Positions 17,034 through 25,818 of a DNA stretch of 64,000 bases are shown here, in pieces. The notes under the pieces are model-generated. The model worked only from the letters and a program-made list of their open reading frames with translations. It was not told where the DNA came from and searched no databases. Within the stretch, counting starts at the first letter, position 1. Every line of letters begins with the position of its first letter. The position numbers were made by a program, and so were the translations under genes. This DNA is from JAQBDA01 sp041301185 (lineage in GTDB: Bacteria > Chloroflexota > Anaerolineae > Anaerolineales > UBA4823). The DNA lies in NCBI GenBank assembly GCA_041301185.1, contig JBFYSV010000347.1, forward strand, positions 1-64,000, read 5' to 3'.

Positions 17034-17663
17034 TCAAGCAGACGGCGCTGAGGGAGTATCAACCGCGACCTGCCTGGGGGAACGATGAAAGATCCAGAAA
17101 ACACCCCGGGTAACCTTGACGACCCAATTCCAATGGATCACAAAGTGGATGACAGCAGCCAGGATCAGCACTACTCCGCCCCAGGTGTGCAGGATATCCC
17201 AGGTCTGCCGGCTAAACAGGAACACCGGATCGACGACGCTCCGACTGCCGGGCACAAACAAGAAGTAGATCCCGCTCAGAGCAGTAACCAGGAAACTAAA
17301 TCCAATGGTGATATTAATTCCCAGGTTGAAGCGGCCTCGCGGGTTGAGTGTTTTGCTGCGGGTGAAGATTTCCTTGAGCATACGGCGGGTCATGTTCACC
17401 ACCCAATGCCAGTGAAGGCTGAGATGGATGACAACAACCATGATCATCGCCACACCGCTCCAGGTGTGCAGATCATCCCAGGTGTGGCGGGTGAACAAGA
17501 TGACAAGATCGTAGGCTGGATTACGCCCGCCCTGGTAACCGCCGATAGGAAAGTACAAGAAATAAATCCCGGAAAGCATGGCAATTATCGCGCTGATAAA
17601 GAGAGTTGCATCAAGCAACCAGTTATTCCGGGTGGGTTTGGATACGCTTTTCATTGTAGACAT
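17034..17663 (-). CDS. DUF4405-like membrane protein with internal duplication, putative heme-b cytochrome
   Basis: A 209-residue membrane protein built from two repeats. Each has 'ALSGIYFL' or 'MLSGIYFL' in a helix, then 'F(T/S)R(H/Q)TWD(D/I)LHTW(S/G)G' and an 'H(L/F)...HW(H/N)WVV' helix. Conserved paired histidines on helices are the pattern of diheme b-type cytochromes, so a redox role is inferred. ATG at 17663 follows AGGAGA; start codons further upstream are less likely. It is probably cotranscribed with the OB-fold-like gene at 16413. Confidence 0.8.
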   Translation of the reverse strand: MSTMKSVSKPTRNNWLLDATLFISAIIAMLSGIYFLYFPIGGYQGGRNPAYDLVILFTRHTWDDLHTWSGVAMIMVVVIHLSLHWHWVVNMTRRMLKEIFTRSKTLNPRGRFNLGINITIGFSFLVTALSGIYFLFVPGSRSVVDPVFLFSRQTWDILHTWGGVVLILAAVIHFVIHWNWVVKVTRGVFWIFHRSPRQVAVDTPSAPSA

Positions 17664-17811
17664 AGCCGTTCTCCTATTTTGGATCACTGGGTGGAGTGAA
17701 AATTATCCGGTGATCGAATTGTTTCTGGTTCAATATTAAGCAAATCTTGTGAAGAAGATGTGAAGGCGGTAAGGATATTTTGTGAAATTAGTAGCGAGGG
17801 GACGGCCTTAA

Positions 17812-17839
17812 TTGGGAGAGTGAAAGGAGAGGGTATAAT
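17812..17839 (+). promoter_or_regulatory. Promoter for the second Mo-hydroxylase/maturation operon
   Basis: TTGGGA at 17812-17817 and a perfect TATAAT at 17834-17839, 16 bases apart. The predicted start is near 17846, about 44 nt before the ATG at 17890. Confidence 0.5.
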
Positions 17840-17889
17840 CAAGAGGAAAAATTCATTCATACTATCCAAAACCCCATGGAGAGACAAAT

Positions 17890-20115
17890 ATGAAAAATGT
17901 CGGATCATCTGCAACACGGATTGATGCGTTGGGGAAAGTAACTGGGGAGACTTTATATCCCGGTGATATCAATCTGCCAAACCAGGCAAGCATGAAGGTC
18001 CTGTTCGCCCATCGTCCGCACGCGATCATCCGCTCGATCAATACGACAAAAGCAGAAGCGATGGATGGTGTGATTGCTGTTTTCACTGCCATAGATGTGC
18101 CGGTCAATGAGTATGGCTTGATCATGCCCGACCAACCCGTGCTTTGCGGGCCAGGAGGCGACAAGCCCTTTACCGACCGGGTGCGCTTTATCGGGGATCA
18201 GGTTGCCCTGGTGGTTGCCGAGACTGAGGCGATAGCCAGCCGAGCGAGAGATTTGATCGAGGTAGTTTATGAAGATTTACCTGTTGTGACCGATGTAGAA
18301 GCAGCCATGCAGGCCGGCGCAACCTTGCTTCACCCCGAGAGAGAGTCGAATGTGTTTTGTCATTATCGTATCCTCAGAGGCGATATTGACGCAGCATTTG
18401 CTCAAGCAGATGTAATTATCGATGGTGAGTACTGCACACCGGCTCAAGAACATGCTTACCTGCAACCGGAGGCGGGGATTGCCTTTATCGATGAACAGGG
18501 CAGGGTTACGGTACAGGTAGCCGGTCAATGGACTCACGAAGATCAGGAGCAGATCGCCCATTCGCTGGGGTTGCCTTTAGATCAGGTCCGGGTGATTTAT
18601 CCTGCAATCGGTGGCGCGTTTGGTGGTCGAGAAGATATGTCGGTGCAGATTGTCCTGGCTCTGGCAGCCTGGCGGTTGCACCAAAGAGGGATACATCGTC
18701 CGATTAAGATTGTTTGGAGCCGCGAAGAGTCGATCATTGGTCATCATAAACGGCACCCGTATATCATCCGCACCCGCTGGGGAGCCACCCGCCAGGGCAA
18801 GGTGATCGCAGCCGAAGTCGACCTAATTGCAGACGGTGGTGCTTATGCTTATACATCCACGAAAGTGATGGGGAATGCCACACTAATGTGCACCGGTCCC
18901 TACGAGATTCCCAATGTCAAGGTAGATTCTTACGCGGTCTATACCAATAACCTTCCCAATGGCGCCTTCAGGGGGTTTGGAGGCCCGCAGGGGGCGTTTG
19001 CCGCAGAAACCCAGATGAACCGCCTGGCAGAAACGCTCGGCATGGATCCGGTCGAGCTTCGCCTGAAGAATGTGCTGCGTGAAGGATCCCTGCTCTCCGT
19101 CAGGACACCCCTTCCAGCAGGGGTAAGCATGCCGCAGGTGGTTGAGGAGTGCGCTCGCACAGCTGGTTGGCAGGAAACGCCTGCGGGCTGGAAACGCCCT
19201 ACCCAGGCAAGCAGGAATGCAGAGAAACCTACGCTTGTGCGGGGGACAGGCTTTGCCTGCGCTTACAAGAATGTGGGATTTTCCTTTGGCGCTCCTGAAC
19301 ATGCCTGGGCAACCGTCGAATTGCATGGTGGAGTACAGATCGAGCGGGCGGTAGTGTATCACGCCGGAGCAGATGTTGGTCAGGGGGCACACACGGTTTT
19401 CAAGCAGATTGCCGCTGAAGCTTTGGGCGTGGCTTTTGAGAAAGTCGAGATGGTGGTATCAGATACTGCCAGGACAGATAACTCTGGGAGCGCTTCTGCG
19501 TCCAGGTTAACCTTTATGGCAGGCAACTCTATCTTGGGAGCCTGCGAGCGTGCGCTTGAGAAATGGCACAATGAGGAGCGTCCGGCAGTTGCCCGATACC
19601 AGTACCGCCCGCCAAAGACAACCCCTTACGACCCTGAGACAGGTGAATCGATGCCCAACTTTGCTTACGGGTATGTTGCCCAGGCAGCGACGGTCGAGGT
19701 GGACACTGAAACCGGTCATGTGCGGTTGATCGATATTGTCTCTGCAGATGATGTGGGCAAAGCCTTGAATCCGCAACAGGTGCGTGGTCAGATCGAGGGC
19801 GCGGTTGTCCAGGCAGCAGGTTATACCATTATGGAGAACTTTATCCAGAAGGATGGCTATGTCCAGACGCAACATCTGTCTACCTACCTGATTCCGACCA
19901 TCCTGGATGTACCGGACCGCGTTCAGTCCTTAATCCTGGAGTACCCCGATCCGATTGGACCACTAGGAGCGCGGGGTATGGCGGAGATGCCGTTTCTGCC
20001 AGTCGCCCCGGCGGTTATTGCCGCGGTGCAGGATGCAACCGGGGTTTGGATAAATGAGTTTCCCCTGACACCGGAACGCGTATTGCGCAGGTTAGGAAAA
20101 ATAGGTCAGCCATGA
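17890..20115 (+). CDS. Molybdenum hydroxylase large (Mo-pterin) subunit
   Basis: A 741-residue Mo-cofactor subunit of the xanthine dehydrogenase/aldehyde oxidase family, with no Fe-S or FAD domain. Residues 1-115 form the hammerhead (a/b) domain. Cofactor motifs follow: '[12 protein letters not shown]', '[13 protein letters not shown]', '[20 protein letters not shown]' and '[18 protein letters not shown]', whose Glu is the expected catalytic base. The redox partner is most likely the FAD/2Fe-2S fusion at 10747. ATG follows GGAGAGAC. The end overlaps yqeB by 4 bases, tying enzyme and maturation genes into one operon. Confidence 0.9.
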   Translation: MKNVGSSATRIDALGKVTGETLYPGDINLPNQASMKVLFAHRPHAIIRSINTTKAEAMDGVIAVFTAIDVPVNEYGLIMPDQPVLCGPGGDKPFTDRVRFIGDQVALVVAETEAIASRARDLIEVVYEDLPVVTDVEAAMQAGATLLHPERESNVFCHYRILRGDIDAAFAQADVIIDGEYCTPAQEHAYLQPEAGIAFIDEQGRVTVQVAGQWTHEDQEQIAHSLGLPLDQVRVIYPAIGGAFGGREDMSVQIVLALAAWRLHQRGIHRPIKIVWSREESIIGHHKRHPYIIRTRWGATRQGKVIAAEVDLIADGGAYAYTSTKVMGNATLMCTGPYEIPNVKVDSYAVYTNNLPNGAFRGFGGPQGAFAAETQMNRLAETLGMDPVELRLKNVLREGSLLSVRTPLPAGVSMPQVVEECARTAGWQETPAGWKRPTQASRNAEKPTLVRGTGFACAYKNVGFSFGAPEHAWATVELHGGVQIERAVVYHAGADVGQGAHTVFKQIAAEALGVAFEKVEMVVSDTARTDNSGSASASRLTFMAGNSILGACERALEKWHNEERPAVARYQYRPPKTTPYDPETGESMPNFAYGYVAQAATVEVDTETGHVRLIDIVSADDVGKALNPQQVRGQIEGAVVQAAGYTIMENFIQKDGYVQTQHLSTYLIPTILDVPDRVQSLILEYPDPIGPLGARGMAEMPFLPVAPAVIAAVQDATGVWINEFPLTPERVLRRLGKIGQP

Positions 20116-20924
20116 TCGTCCTCATCCGTGGCGGTGGAGACCTGGCAAGTGGGGTGGCGTTGCGCCTGCAACACTGTGGAATTCGCGTGGTGATTTCTGA
20201 GCTCGAGCAACCCCTGGCGATCCGCCGGCTTGTCTCCTTCTCGCAGGCAATCTACACTGGTGAAACCAGTGTGGAAGGGATAACCGCCAGGCGCGTGCTG
20301 GACCCAACTGATACCCTGCGAGTTCTGCAAGTGCTGGCAAAAGGACATATCCCGGTTCTGATCGACCCGGAAGGCCAGGCAATCAAAGCGCTGCACCCCT
20401 ATGTGGTGGTTGACGCGCGCATGCTCAAAACGATGGTGGAATTAATCCCAACCCAGGTCGAGTTGATCATTGGCCTGGGGCCCGGATTCGTCACCGGGCA
20501 GAACTGCCATGCAGTGATCGAAACCAAACGAGGACACTATCTGGGCAGGGTGATCTGGCAGGGAGGTGCTGAGGGGGATAGCGGCATCCCTGAGGCTGTC
20601 AATTCAATGGACAAGGGCCGGGTGCTCAGAGCACCGAATGACGGGGTTCTCCAGGCACATGCCGAAATCGGCGAGCATCTCTCCGCAGGGCAACTGGTAG
20701 CAGAGGTTGATGGTCAAGCAGTTTATGCGCCGTTTCCTGGAGTATTGCGCGGCATGCTTCACCCGGGGATCATCGTGAAAAACGGCATGAAAATTGGTGA
20801 TGTGGACCCCAGGGATGATCCGGCTTATTGCCGGATGGTCTCCGATAAAGCCCTGGCAATTGGCGGTGGAGTCCTGGAAGCAATTTTATCTCGCCCGGAG
20901 CTAAGACCTCACCTATGGTCTTAA
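20112..20924 (+). CDS. yqeB: YqeB/EF2563-family molybdenum hydroxylase maturation protein
   Basis: A 270-residue protein of the YqeB (EF2563) family. In genomes studied by others these genes travel with selD and selenium-dependent molybdenum hydroxylases. It starts with a Rossmann-type glycine loop '[21 protein letters not shown]'. The family motifs 'VVDARMLK', '[23 protein letters not shown]' and '[18 protein letters not shown]' follow, and a biotinyl/lipoyl-like segment appears near the C-terminus ('[22 protein letters not shown]'). The molecular function is not established. It is coupled by overlaps to the Mo subunit before it (4 bases) and the yqeC-mocA fusion after it (10 bases). Confidence 0.88.
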   Translation: MIVLIRGGGDLASGVALRLQHCGIRVVISELEQPLAIRRLVSFSQAIYTGETSVEGITARRVLDPTDTLRVLQVLAKGHIPVLIDPEGQAIKALHPYVVVDARMLKTMVELIPTQVELIIGLGPGFVTGQNCHAVIETKRGHYLGRVIWQGGAEGDSGIPEAVNSMDKGRVLRAPNDGVLQAHAEIGEHLSAGQLVAEVDGQAVYAPFPGVLRGMLHPGIIVKNGMKIGDVDPRDDPAYCRMVSDKALAIGGGVLEAILSRPELRPHLWS

Positions 20925-22303
20925 GCCTGCCTGTCCCCGGTATGATTAATCTGGCAAGTGCTCTCAACGCAACAAAATATTGCTGCCTGGCATTCGTGGG
21001 GGCGGGTGGTAAATCCAGCGCGATGTTTCAGGTAGCGGAGGGGTTATCGCCACCGGTGATCCTGGCGGTAACCACCCACCTGGCAATATCCCAGACATCT
21101 ATAGCAGACCGGTGGGTGGTCGCACAAACTGCTTCGGATTTGCCCGAGGCTGGAGCGATTTCGGGCTTACGGGTTTTGTTCACCGGTCCACAGGACCACC
21201 CGGAGAAAGTAGGGGGTGTGTCCAGCGGTGTGCTGGAGCGGATCTGGCATCTGGCTGCGGACCTCAATTGCCAATTGTTGGTCGAAGCAGATGGCTCCCG
21301 GCAATTGCCGCTCAAAGCGCCTGCCGAACATGAACCGGTTATCCCACCCTTCAGTGACCTGGTTGTTGTTGTAGCCGGGCTATCTGGATTGGGCAAACCC
21401 CTCGACGAGAGGTGGGTTCACAGGCTGGACCGCTACGCCAGGCTATCTGGTCTGGAGCGAGGGCAGACGATAACCGTCGAAGCAATAGCCCAGGTTTTGC
21501 TGCACCCACTCGGGGGAATGCGGAATATCCCTGCCGGTTCGCGCAAGGTGGCTTTACTGAATCAGGCTGATGCCCCCCACCTGCAGGCGCAGGCAAAAAA
21601 ATTGGCAGGCATGTTGTTAGGGGAATTCGATGCCGTCCTGGTCACCCGCTTAAGAACTGGCACCGACCCAGGTGAAGCATCCAGTGGAGATTCCCAACCT
21701 AATGGGGTTCTTGCAGTTCATCAACGGATCGGCGGTGTAGTCCTGGCTGCAGGTGGAGCGCGCCGTTATGGAGCGCCAAAGCTGCTCTTGCCCTGGAAGG
21801 GCGAAGCGATTGTTCGCCAGGTGGTAAAGACTGCCCTATCGGCGGGGCTCAGCCCGGTTGTCGTGGTGGCTGGCGAACAGATTGACGAAATCCGCGATGC
21901 AGTATCTGATCTGGATGTGAAGCTGGTTCACAACCTAGATTGGGAGAGCGGGCAGAGCAGCTCTGTAAAGGCAGGTATTGGCGCAATACCAGCCAACGCG
22001 GGAGGTTGTATATTTATGCTGGGGGACCAACCAAGAATACCCCCGGCGCTGGTGAGTGCGTTGGTTGAAAAGCACGCTGCCAGCCTGTCACCGCTTGTAG
22101 CGCCGCTTGTAGACGGTCAGCGAGGCAATCCTGTATTGTTTGACCGTGAGACTTTTCCGGACTTTTTGACATTAAGCGGTGATGCTGGGGGGAGGTCCTT
22201 GTTTTCTCGCTACCCGGTGGAGTGGGTTCCCTGGCACGACGCGGGTGTGTTGATGGATGTGGATACTCCACAGGATTACCAGCGGCTGAAAGATGCAGCT
22301 TGA
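20915..22303 (+). CDS. YqeC-MocA fusion: selenium-linked accessory domain plus Mo-cofactor cytidylyltransferase
   Basis: A 462-residue two-domain protein. Residues 25-245 match YqeC, the selenium-dependent hydroxylase accessory protein, with the P-loop-like 'FVGAGGKSSAMF' and 'LLVEADGSRQLPLKAPAEHEP'. From about 270, 'IGGVVLAAGGARRYGAPKLLLPW' begins a MocA/YgfJ-type nucleotidyltransferase that would convert molybdopterin to its CMP form. It continues with 'HNLDWESGQSSSVKAG', 'CIFMLGDQPRI' and 'DVDTPQDYQRL'. E. coli has these as separate genes (yqeC, mocA). The ATG overlaps yqeB; ATG at 20942 is a weaker alternative. Confidence 0.88.
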   Translation: MVLSLPVPGMINLASALNATKYCCLAFVGAGGKSSAMFQVAEGLSPPVILAVTTHLAISQTSIADRWVVAQTASDLPEAGAISGLRVLFTGPQDHPEKVGGVSSGVLERIWHLAADLNCQLLVEADGSRQLPLKAPAEHEPVIPPFSDLVVVVAGLSGLGKPLDERWVHRLDRYARLSGLERGQTITVEAIAQVLLHPLGGMRNIPAGSRKVALLNQADAPHLQAQAKKLAGMLLGEFDAVLVTRLRTGTDPGEASSGDSQPNGVLAVHQRIGGVVLAAGGARRYGAPKLLLPWKGEAIVRQVVKTALSAGLSPVVVVAGEQIDEIRDAVSDLDVKLVHNLDWESGQSSSVKAGIGAIPANAGGCIFMLGDQPRIPPALVSALVEKHAASLSPLVAPLVDGQRGNPVLFDRETFPDFLTLSGDAGGRSLFSRYPVEWVPWHDAGVLMDVDTPQDYQRLKDAA

Positions 22304-22444
22304 AATTCCGGCAGGTATTGCGAGTTTTGTCGCTTGACTCCAGGGTAATTTTTGCCGTAGAATCGTCAATAATTCGATTTACCATGATCGAACTTCAATA
22401 TTTGGTCCGGTTTTTTGGGAAATCAGTTTGGGAGCTTGAAATCC

Positions 22445-22822
22445 ATGTTATCTCTACCTAAAGTCGTGGTTGTCGTGGATGATGAACCAGAGACCACTGA
22501 GATGATTTCCGAGATGGTACGTCTTAGCGGTTGCCAGGCAATCCCTTCTTTTGGTGGAACGCCGGCTATGAACCTGATCGCCCGGGAGAAGCCGGATGCG
22601 GTGGTGCTGGATGTGATGATGCCTGATCTTTCCGGATACGATGTGCTGCGCTTTATCCGCAAAGATCCCCGGCTCAAGCATATTCCCGTGATCTTGGTAT
22701 CTGCCCGGAGTCGGCCAGAAGACATCCGGGAAGGGCTGAATGCAGGAGCCGAGGTGTACCTGACGAAACCAGTGGCATTTGCAGACTTGCGGCAGGCGGT
22801 GCAGAAGGCAACTGCAAATTGA
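22445..22822 (+). CDS. Stand-alone CheY-like receiver protein
   Basis: A 125-residue single receiver domain with no output domain. The acidic pocket is 'VVDDEP', the phosphorylated Asp is in 'AVVLDVMMPDLSG', the Ser of the switch lies in 'ILVSARS', and the conserved Lys is in 'YLTKPV'. It would receive phosphate from a histidine kinase elsewhere; no kinase is adjacent. ATG at 22445 lies about 10 bases after GGGAG; a start 30 bases upstream would add an unsupported extension. The next gene begins 21 bases downstream. Confidence 0.88.
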   Translation: MLSLPKVVVVVDDEPETTEMISEMVRLSGCQAIPSFGGTPAMNLIAREKPDAVVLDVMMPDLSGYDVLRFIRKDPRLKHIPVILVSARSRPEDIREGLNAGAEVYLTKPVAFADLRQAVQKATAN

Positions 22823-22843
22823 TGAGAAAGTTGAGCTGATTGG

Positions 22844-23440
22844 ATGTCGGTAATCCGGGCATTTATTGCGATCAATATCTCGCCTGAGATCAAGCAACGA
22901 TTGACCGTACTCTCGGGAGATCTTCAACGCGTTTTGGGCGGGGTGCCTGTTCGCTGGGTTCCGGTCGAAAACATCCACCTGACCTTGAAATTCCTGGGCG
23001 ATGTCTCTGAAACAAACCTGGAATTGCTAAAAAAAATGATGAAGAGTGAAGCTGCTGAGCATCCGGTATTTGAGCTTAGCGCTGGAGAGTTGGGTGCATT
23101 TCCAACGATACGCAGGCCGCGGGTGATTTGGGTGAACATCCAGGCGCCGGCAGAGCTGGTTAGTTTGCAACGGGGCATTGATCATGAGACAGCCCGCCTG
23201 GGTTATGCCCGAGAAGATCGCCCTTTCTCAGCGCATCTTACGTTAGGGCGAGTCTCTCGGAATGCAAATGTGAATGACCTGCGCAAGATCAGCGAGGAAC
23301 TGTCTTCATTCAAAGTGGGTTTCATTGGTGCTGCAAATGTGCAGCAGGTGCATTTATATCGCAGTGACTTACAGCCATCCGGTGCGATCTATACGCTCAT
23401 ATATTCTGCCGGTTTGGCTGCTTCTAGCGAGAATCATTAA
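22844..23440 (+). CDS. thpR: RNA 2',3'-cyclic phosphodiesterase (2'-5' RNA ligase family)
   Basis: A 198-residue 2H phosphoesterase. Both catalytic HxTx motifs are present: 'HLTLKFLG' (H45) and 'HLTLGRV' (H131), roughly 85 residues apart as expected. The N-terminal strand 'IRAFIAINI' and 'WVPVENIH' are typical of the ThpR/LigT group, which opens 2',3'-cyclic phosphates at RNA ends and was first noted for 2'-5' RNA ligation in vitro. It is close to the receiver gene upstream and rsfS downstream on the same strand; they may share a transcript. Confidence 0.92.
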   Translation: MSVIRAFIAINISPEIKQRLTVLSGDLQRVLGGVPVRWVPVENIHLTLKFLGDVSETNLELLKKMMKSEAAEHPVFELSAGELGAFPTIRRPRVIWVNIQAPAELVSLQRGIDHETARLGYAREDRPFSAHLTLGRVSRNANVNDLRKISEELSSFKVGFIGAANVQQVHLYRSDLQPSGAIYTLIYSAGLAASSENH

Positions 23441-23480
23441 ATTTGCCTGATCAGATAACTGATGAAATTGGAGGTGACTT

Positions 23481-23825
23481 CTGGACGCTTTAGATTTATC
23501 CCGCACAATTGTGAATGTAATCGAAGAGAGAAAAGGTGAAAATATTGTCTTACTCGACATCCAGGGTTTAGCCCCATTTGCTGATTATTTTGTCATTTGC
23601 TCCGGCTCCAGCGATCGTATGCTCCAGGCTTTAGCAGACGCGGCGGTAGAAAAGGTCCACAAGCAGTACCAATTACCGGCGAGAGTCGAGGGCATTCCCC
23701 AAGAAGGCTGGGTGCTGGTCGATTTTGGGGATGTGATCTTGCATCTATTCTCCCCCAACCGTCGTGATTATTACCGGTTAGAAGAATTGTGGGCGCAAGG
23801 GAAAGTATTGGTCCGCCTGCAATAA
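23481..23825 (+). CDS. rsfS: Ribosomal silencing factor RsfS, apparent CTG start
   Basis: An RsfS/Iojap-family protein that binds L14 of the large subunit and blocks subunit joining in starvation. Motifs: 'NIVLLDIQGLAPFADYFVIC', 'EGWVLVDFGDVILHLF', 'RDYYRLEELW'. A GTG at 23511 would remove the first conserved helix. In the same frame the helix ('DALDLSRTIVNVIEE') extends up to a CTG at 23481, directly after a strong GGAGGTGA at 23470-23477. The frame closes with TGA at 23475. CTG is therefore the best start, giving 115 codons including the start. No ATG, GTG or TTG gives a full-length protein. Confidence 0.85.
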   Translation: MDALDLSRTIVNVIEERKGENIVLLDIQGLAPFADYFVICSGSSDRMLQALADAAVEKVHKQYQLPARVEGIPQEGWVLVDFGDVILHLFSPNRRDYYRLEELWAQGKVLVRLQ

Positions 23826-23854
23826 ACACCCGCAGATTGCGTCCGTATATTGCG

Positions 23855-23869
23855 GCCGCAATTTGCGGC
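23855..23869. other. Short GC-rich palindromes between convergent genes
   Basis: GCCGCAA-T-TTGCGGC at 23855-23869 overlaps a second palindrome, ATTGCGGCCGCAAT. They lie in the 49-base gap between rsfS (plus) and the SDR gene (minus). No T-run follows, so termination is uncertain. Confidence 0.3.
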
Positions 23870-23874
23870 TGCTA

Positions 23875-24666
23875 TCAAAAAACCCCTTTATACATCCCGC
23901 CATCTACTGATAACATGACGCCGGTAATATAGCTGGCGGCAGGAGACAGGAGAAAGACGGCTGCGTTGGCAAACTCATTTGGAGAGCCCATGCGGTTAAA
24001 GGCGCTATCTTTGGACTGCCGGGCGATTTCTTCTTCGATTGTCCCGCCGCTGATACTGGCGCGGTGAGCCATCAATTCGTAGACGCGCTCGGTCTCTGTC
24101 CAGGCGGGCAATATGGAGTTAAAGCGAATGCCCTCCGAGCCCAGCTCCAACGCCAGGGATTTTGTCAGACCCACGGTAGCCGCTCGAATACTGTTGGACA
24201 GCACCAGGTTGGGGATAGGCTGCTTGACGGAGTAGGAGGTGATGGTCAGCACGCTGGCAGCCGCGGACCGTCTCAAGTGCGGGACGGCAGCCCGGATCAA
24301 GCGGACGTGGCTTAACAGGCTCAACTCCACCGCTCTCTCCCAGGTGGCGTCGTCGAAATCAATGAATTTACCCGCTGGTGGCCCCCCTGAGTTAGTGACC
24401 AGCAAATCAAGCCCGGCAAAGTCAGCCACCGTTTGCTGTACCAGTTGGTCCGCGCTGGCGGGCTGGGTCACATCCCCGGAAAGTGGCAGGATGGTTGCCC
24501 CTGTCGCAGCCCTTATCTTATCGGCAGCGGCGGAGATGCTCTCGGCGTTGCGGCTGTTGATCGCCACCTGGCAGCCTTCTGCCGCCAGGCCGAGCGCCGT
24601 AGCATAACCCAGACCTCGGCTGGCGCCTGTCACCAATGCAGTTTTTCCGGATAACTTGAGATCCAT
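23875..24666 (-). CDS. Atypical short-chain dehydrogenase/reductase lacking the catalytic Tyr
   Basis: A 263-residue Rossmann protein with the cofactor loop 'VTGASRGLGYATALGLA', 'DVTQPASADQL', and the C-terminal 'YITGVMLSVDGGMYKG' of FabG-like SDRs. The usual Tyr-x-x-x-Lys active site is replaced: aligning 'GLTKSLALEL' puts Ser at the Tyr position and Arg at the Lys position ('SNSIRAATVG'). The Asn motif reads 'TNSGGPP' in place of NNAG. A known SDR side branch shares these changes. It may bind NAD(P) without standard ketoreductase activity. Last gene of a minus-strand operon, 14 bases after ylxP. Confidence 0.85.
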   Translation of the reverse strand: MDLKLSGKTALVTGASRGLGYATALGLAAEGCQVAINSRNAESISAAADKIRAATGATILPLSGDVTQPASADQLVQQTVADFAGLDLLVTNSGGPPAGKFIDFDDATWERAVELSLLSHVRLIRAAVPHLRRSAAASVLTITSYSVKQPIPNLVLSNSIRAATVGLTKSLALELGSEGIRFNSILPAWTETERVYELMAHRASISGGTIEEEIARQSKDSAFNRMGSPNEFANAAVFLLSPAASYITGVMLSVDGGMYKGVF

Positions 24667-24680
24667 ATTTACCTCGCTGG

Positions 24681-24965
24681 TTAGAAGATTTCTATTTCCT
24701 CACTGGATACATCCACATCCGGCCAGGAGTGATCGATCCATTCCAGCACATGTTGCAGTGCTCGCTGAGTGTGGCGGTGATCGTTGCTGACCAGTGCGCA
24801 GGCGATCATTGCCTCTTGCCAGGAATCGTTCTGCTCCATCTCGGCTACCGAGATATTAAACTCGCGGTGTAAGCGCGCCAGGAGAGGCTTGAGGCGGCTG
24901 CGTTTTTCTTTAAGGGATGTACAGCCAGGCAGGTGCAAGTGCAGGGTTAGCACGCCAACTGACAT
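24681..24965 (-). CDS. DUF503 family protein (YlxP-like)
   Basis: A 94-residue DUF503 protein. It has the family's start 'VGVLTLHLHLPGCTSLKEKR', the middle 'FNISVAEMEQNDSWQEAMIA' and a C-terminal acidic strand. The Bacillus relative YlxP lies in the nusA-infB-rbfA region and is thought to be ribosome-related, but its function is not established. Its ATG starts one base after the stop of the lipoyl ligase-like gene, indicating tight cotranscription. Confidence 0.88.
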   Translation of the reverse strand: MSVGVLTLHLHLPGCTSLKEKRSRLKPLLARLHREFNISVAEMEQNDSWQEAMIACALVSNDHRHTQRALQHVLEWIDHSWPDVDVSSEEIEIF

Positions 24966-24966
24966 C

Positions 24967-25818
24967 CTAGATCCTGTTGTTCCACTCCGGGTTGGAGTAT
25001 TTTTCGATTATGAGCTGCTCAGCCCGTACAAGCTCTTTACGGGTCAGGTCACCGGGCTGTAAATCCAGATTCAGGATCCGCTGAAAGGCCTGGATAAATG
25101 CCTGTGAGACGGTCTGCCAATCCAGACGTCGCCGTATGATCATTTCCACCGTGGTGGCACGTTCTAGTATCCGAGCGGCAGCCGCGGCTCTTTGGGTTTC
25201 ATCCGGAAAGGAGAGCACCTGGACAATGCGCGTCAGATCGCCAAACAGCGGTAGCGAGCCGTGTTGCAGGACGCCCTCCCTCCGGCGCGCCTGGGCGCTA
25301 CCGAGGATTTTCTTACCGTTGGCAACGATTTCATAGCTGGAGGGAACCTCGAAACAGACTGGTCCATTCATGATCTGGGAGTCTGGTTCTGGATTATCCT
25401 GGTGGTTGATGGCTGGGTTTTTCGTTTCGGCAGGGATGGATAACTGGTGCAGGGCTTCGAGTAACGCGCTGGAGAGCACCTGATAGCTCTCCAGAACACT
25501 ACCGGCGAGGCGAGGCTCTTCCTGCGGGCTGATGACCGAGTAAGTTAATTCGTCTGTGTGCAGGATGGCGCGCCCACCGGTAGGGCGGCGGACGATACCC
25601 CAGCCAAGTTGCGCCAGGCGAGCCGGATCAACATCCGAGGCAGGCTGCGCATAGCCTATAGACAAGCAGGGCTTATGCCAGGCATACAAGCGCAGCGTAG
25701 GAACCATGCCCTGGTCGCCTAGTGATTGCAATATCGCCTCGTCAATAGCCATATTCCATTCACCACGCGCAGGCGGCGTGATCAAATATCTCCAGGTGGT
25801 CATTTCGAAAGATTTCAT
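24967..25818 (-). CDS. LipM-like octanoyltransferase / lipoate-protein ligase A family
   Basis: A 283-residue member of the BPL/LplA/LipB fold. Visible features are 'WNMAIDEAIL' near the N-terminus, 'RRPTGGRAILHTDELTYSV' (the RRxxGG acyl-AMP/acyl loop) and 'CFEVPSSYEIVANGKKILGS', with C155 at the place of the LipM nucleophile and a conserved Lys in 'GKKILGSAQ'. This favours octanoyl transfer to GcvH or 2-oxoacid dehydrogenase E2 over ATP-dependent lipoate ligation, though LplA cannot be excluded. Its ATG overlaps the stop of the upstream gene (ATGA). Confidence 0.85.
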   Translation of the reverse strand: MKSFEMTTWRYLITPPARGEWNMAIDEAILQSLGDQGMVPTLRLYAWHKPCLSIGYAQPASDVDPARLAQLGWGIVRRPTGGRAILHTDELTYSVISPQEEPRLAGSVLESYQVLSSALLEALHQLSIPAETKNPAINHQDNPEPDSQIMNGPVCFEVPSSYEIVANGKKILGSAQARRREGVLQHGSLPLFGDLTRIVQVLSFPDETQRAAAAARILERATTVEMIIRRRLDWQTVSQAFIQAFQRILNLDLQPGDLTRKELVRAEQLIIEKYSNPEWNNRI

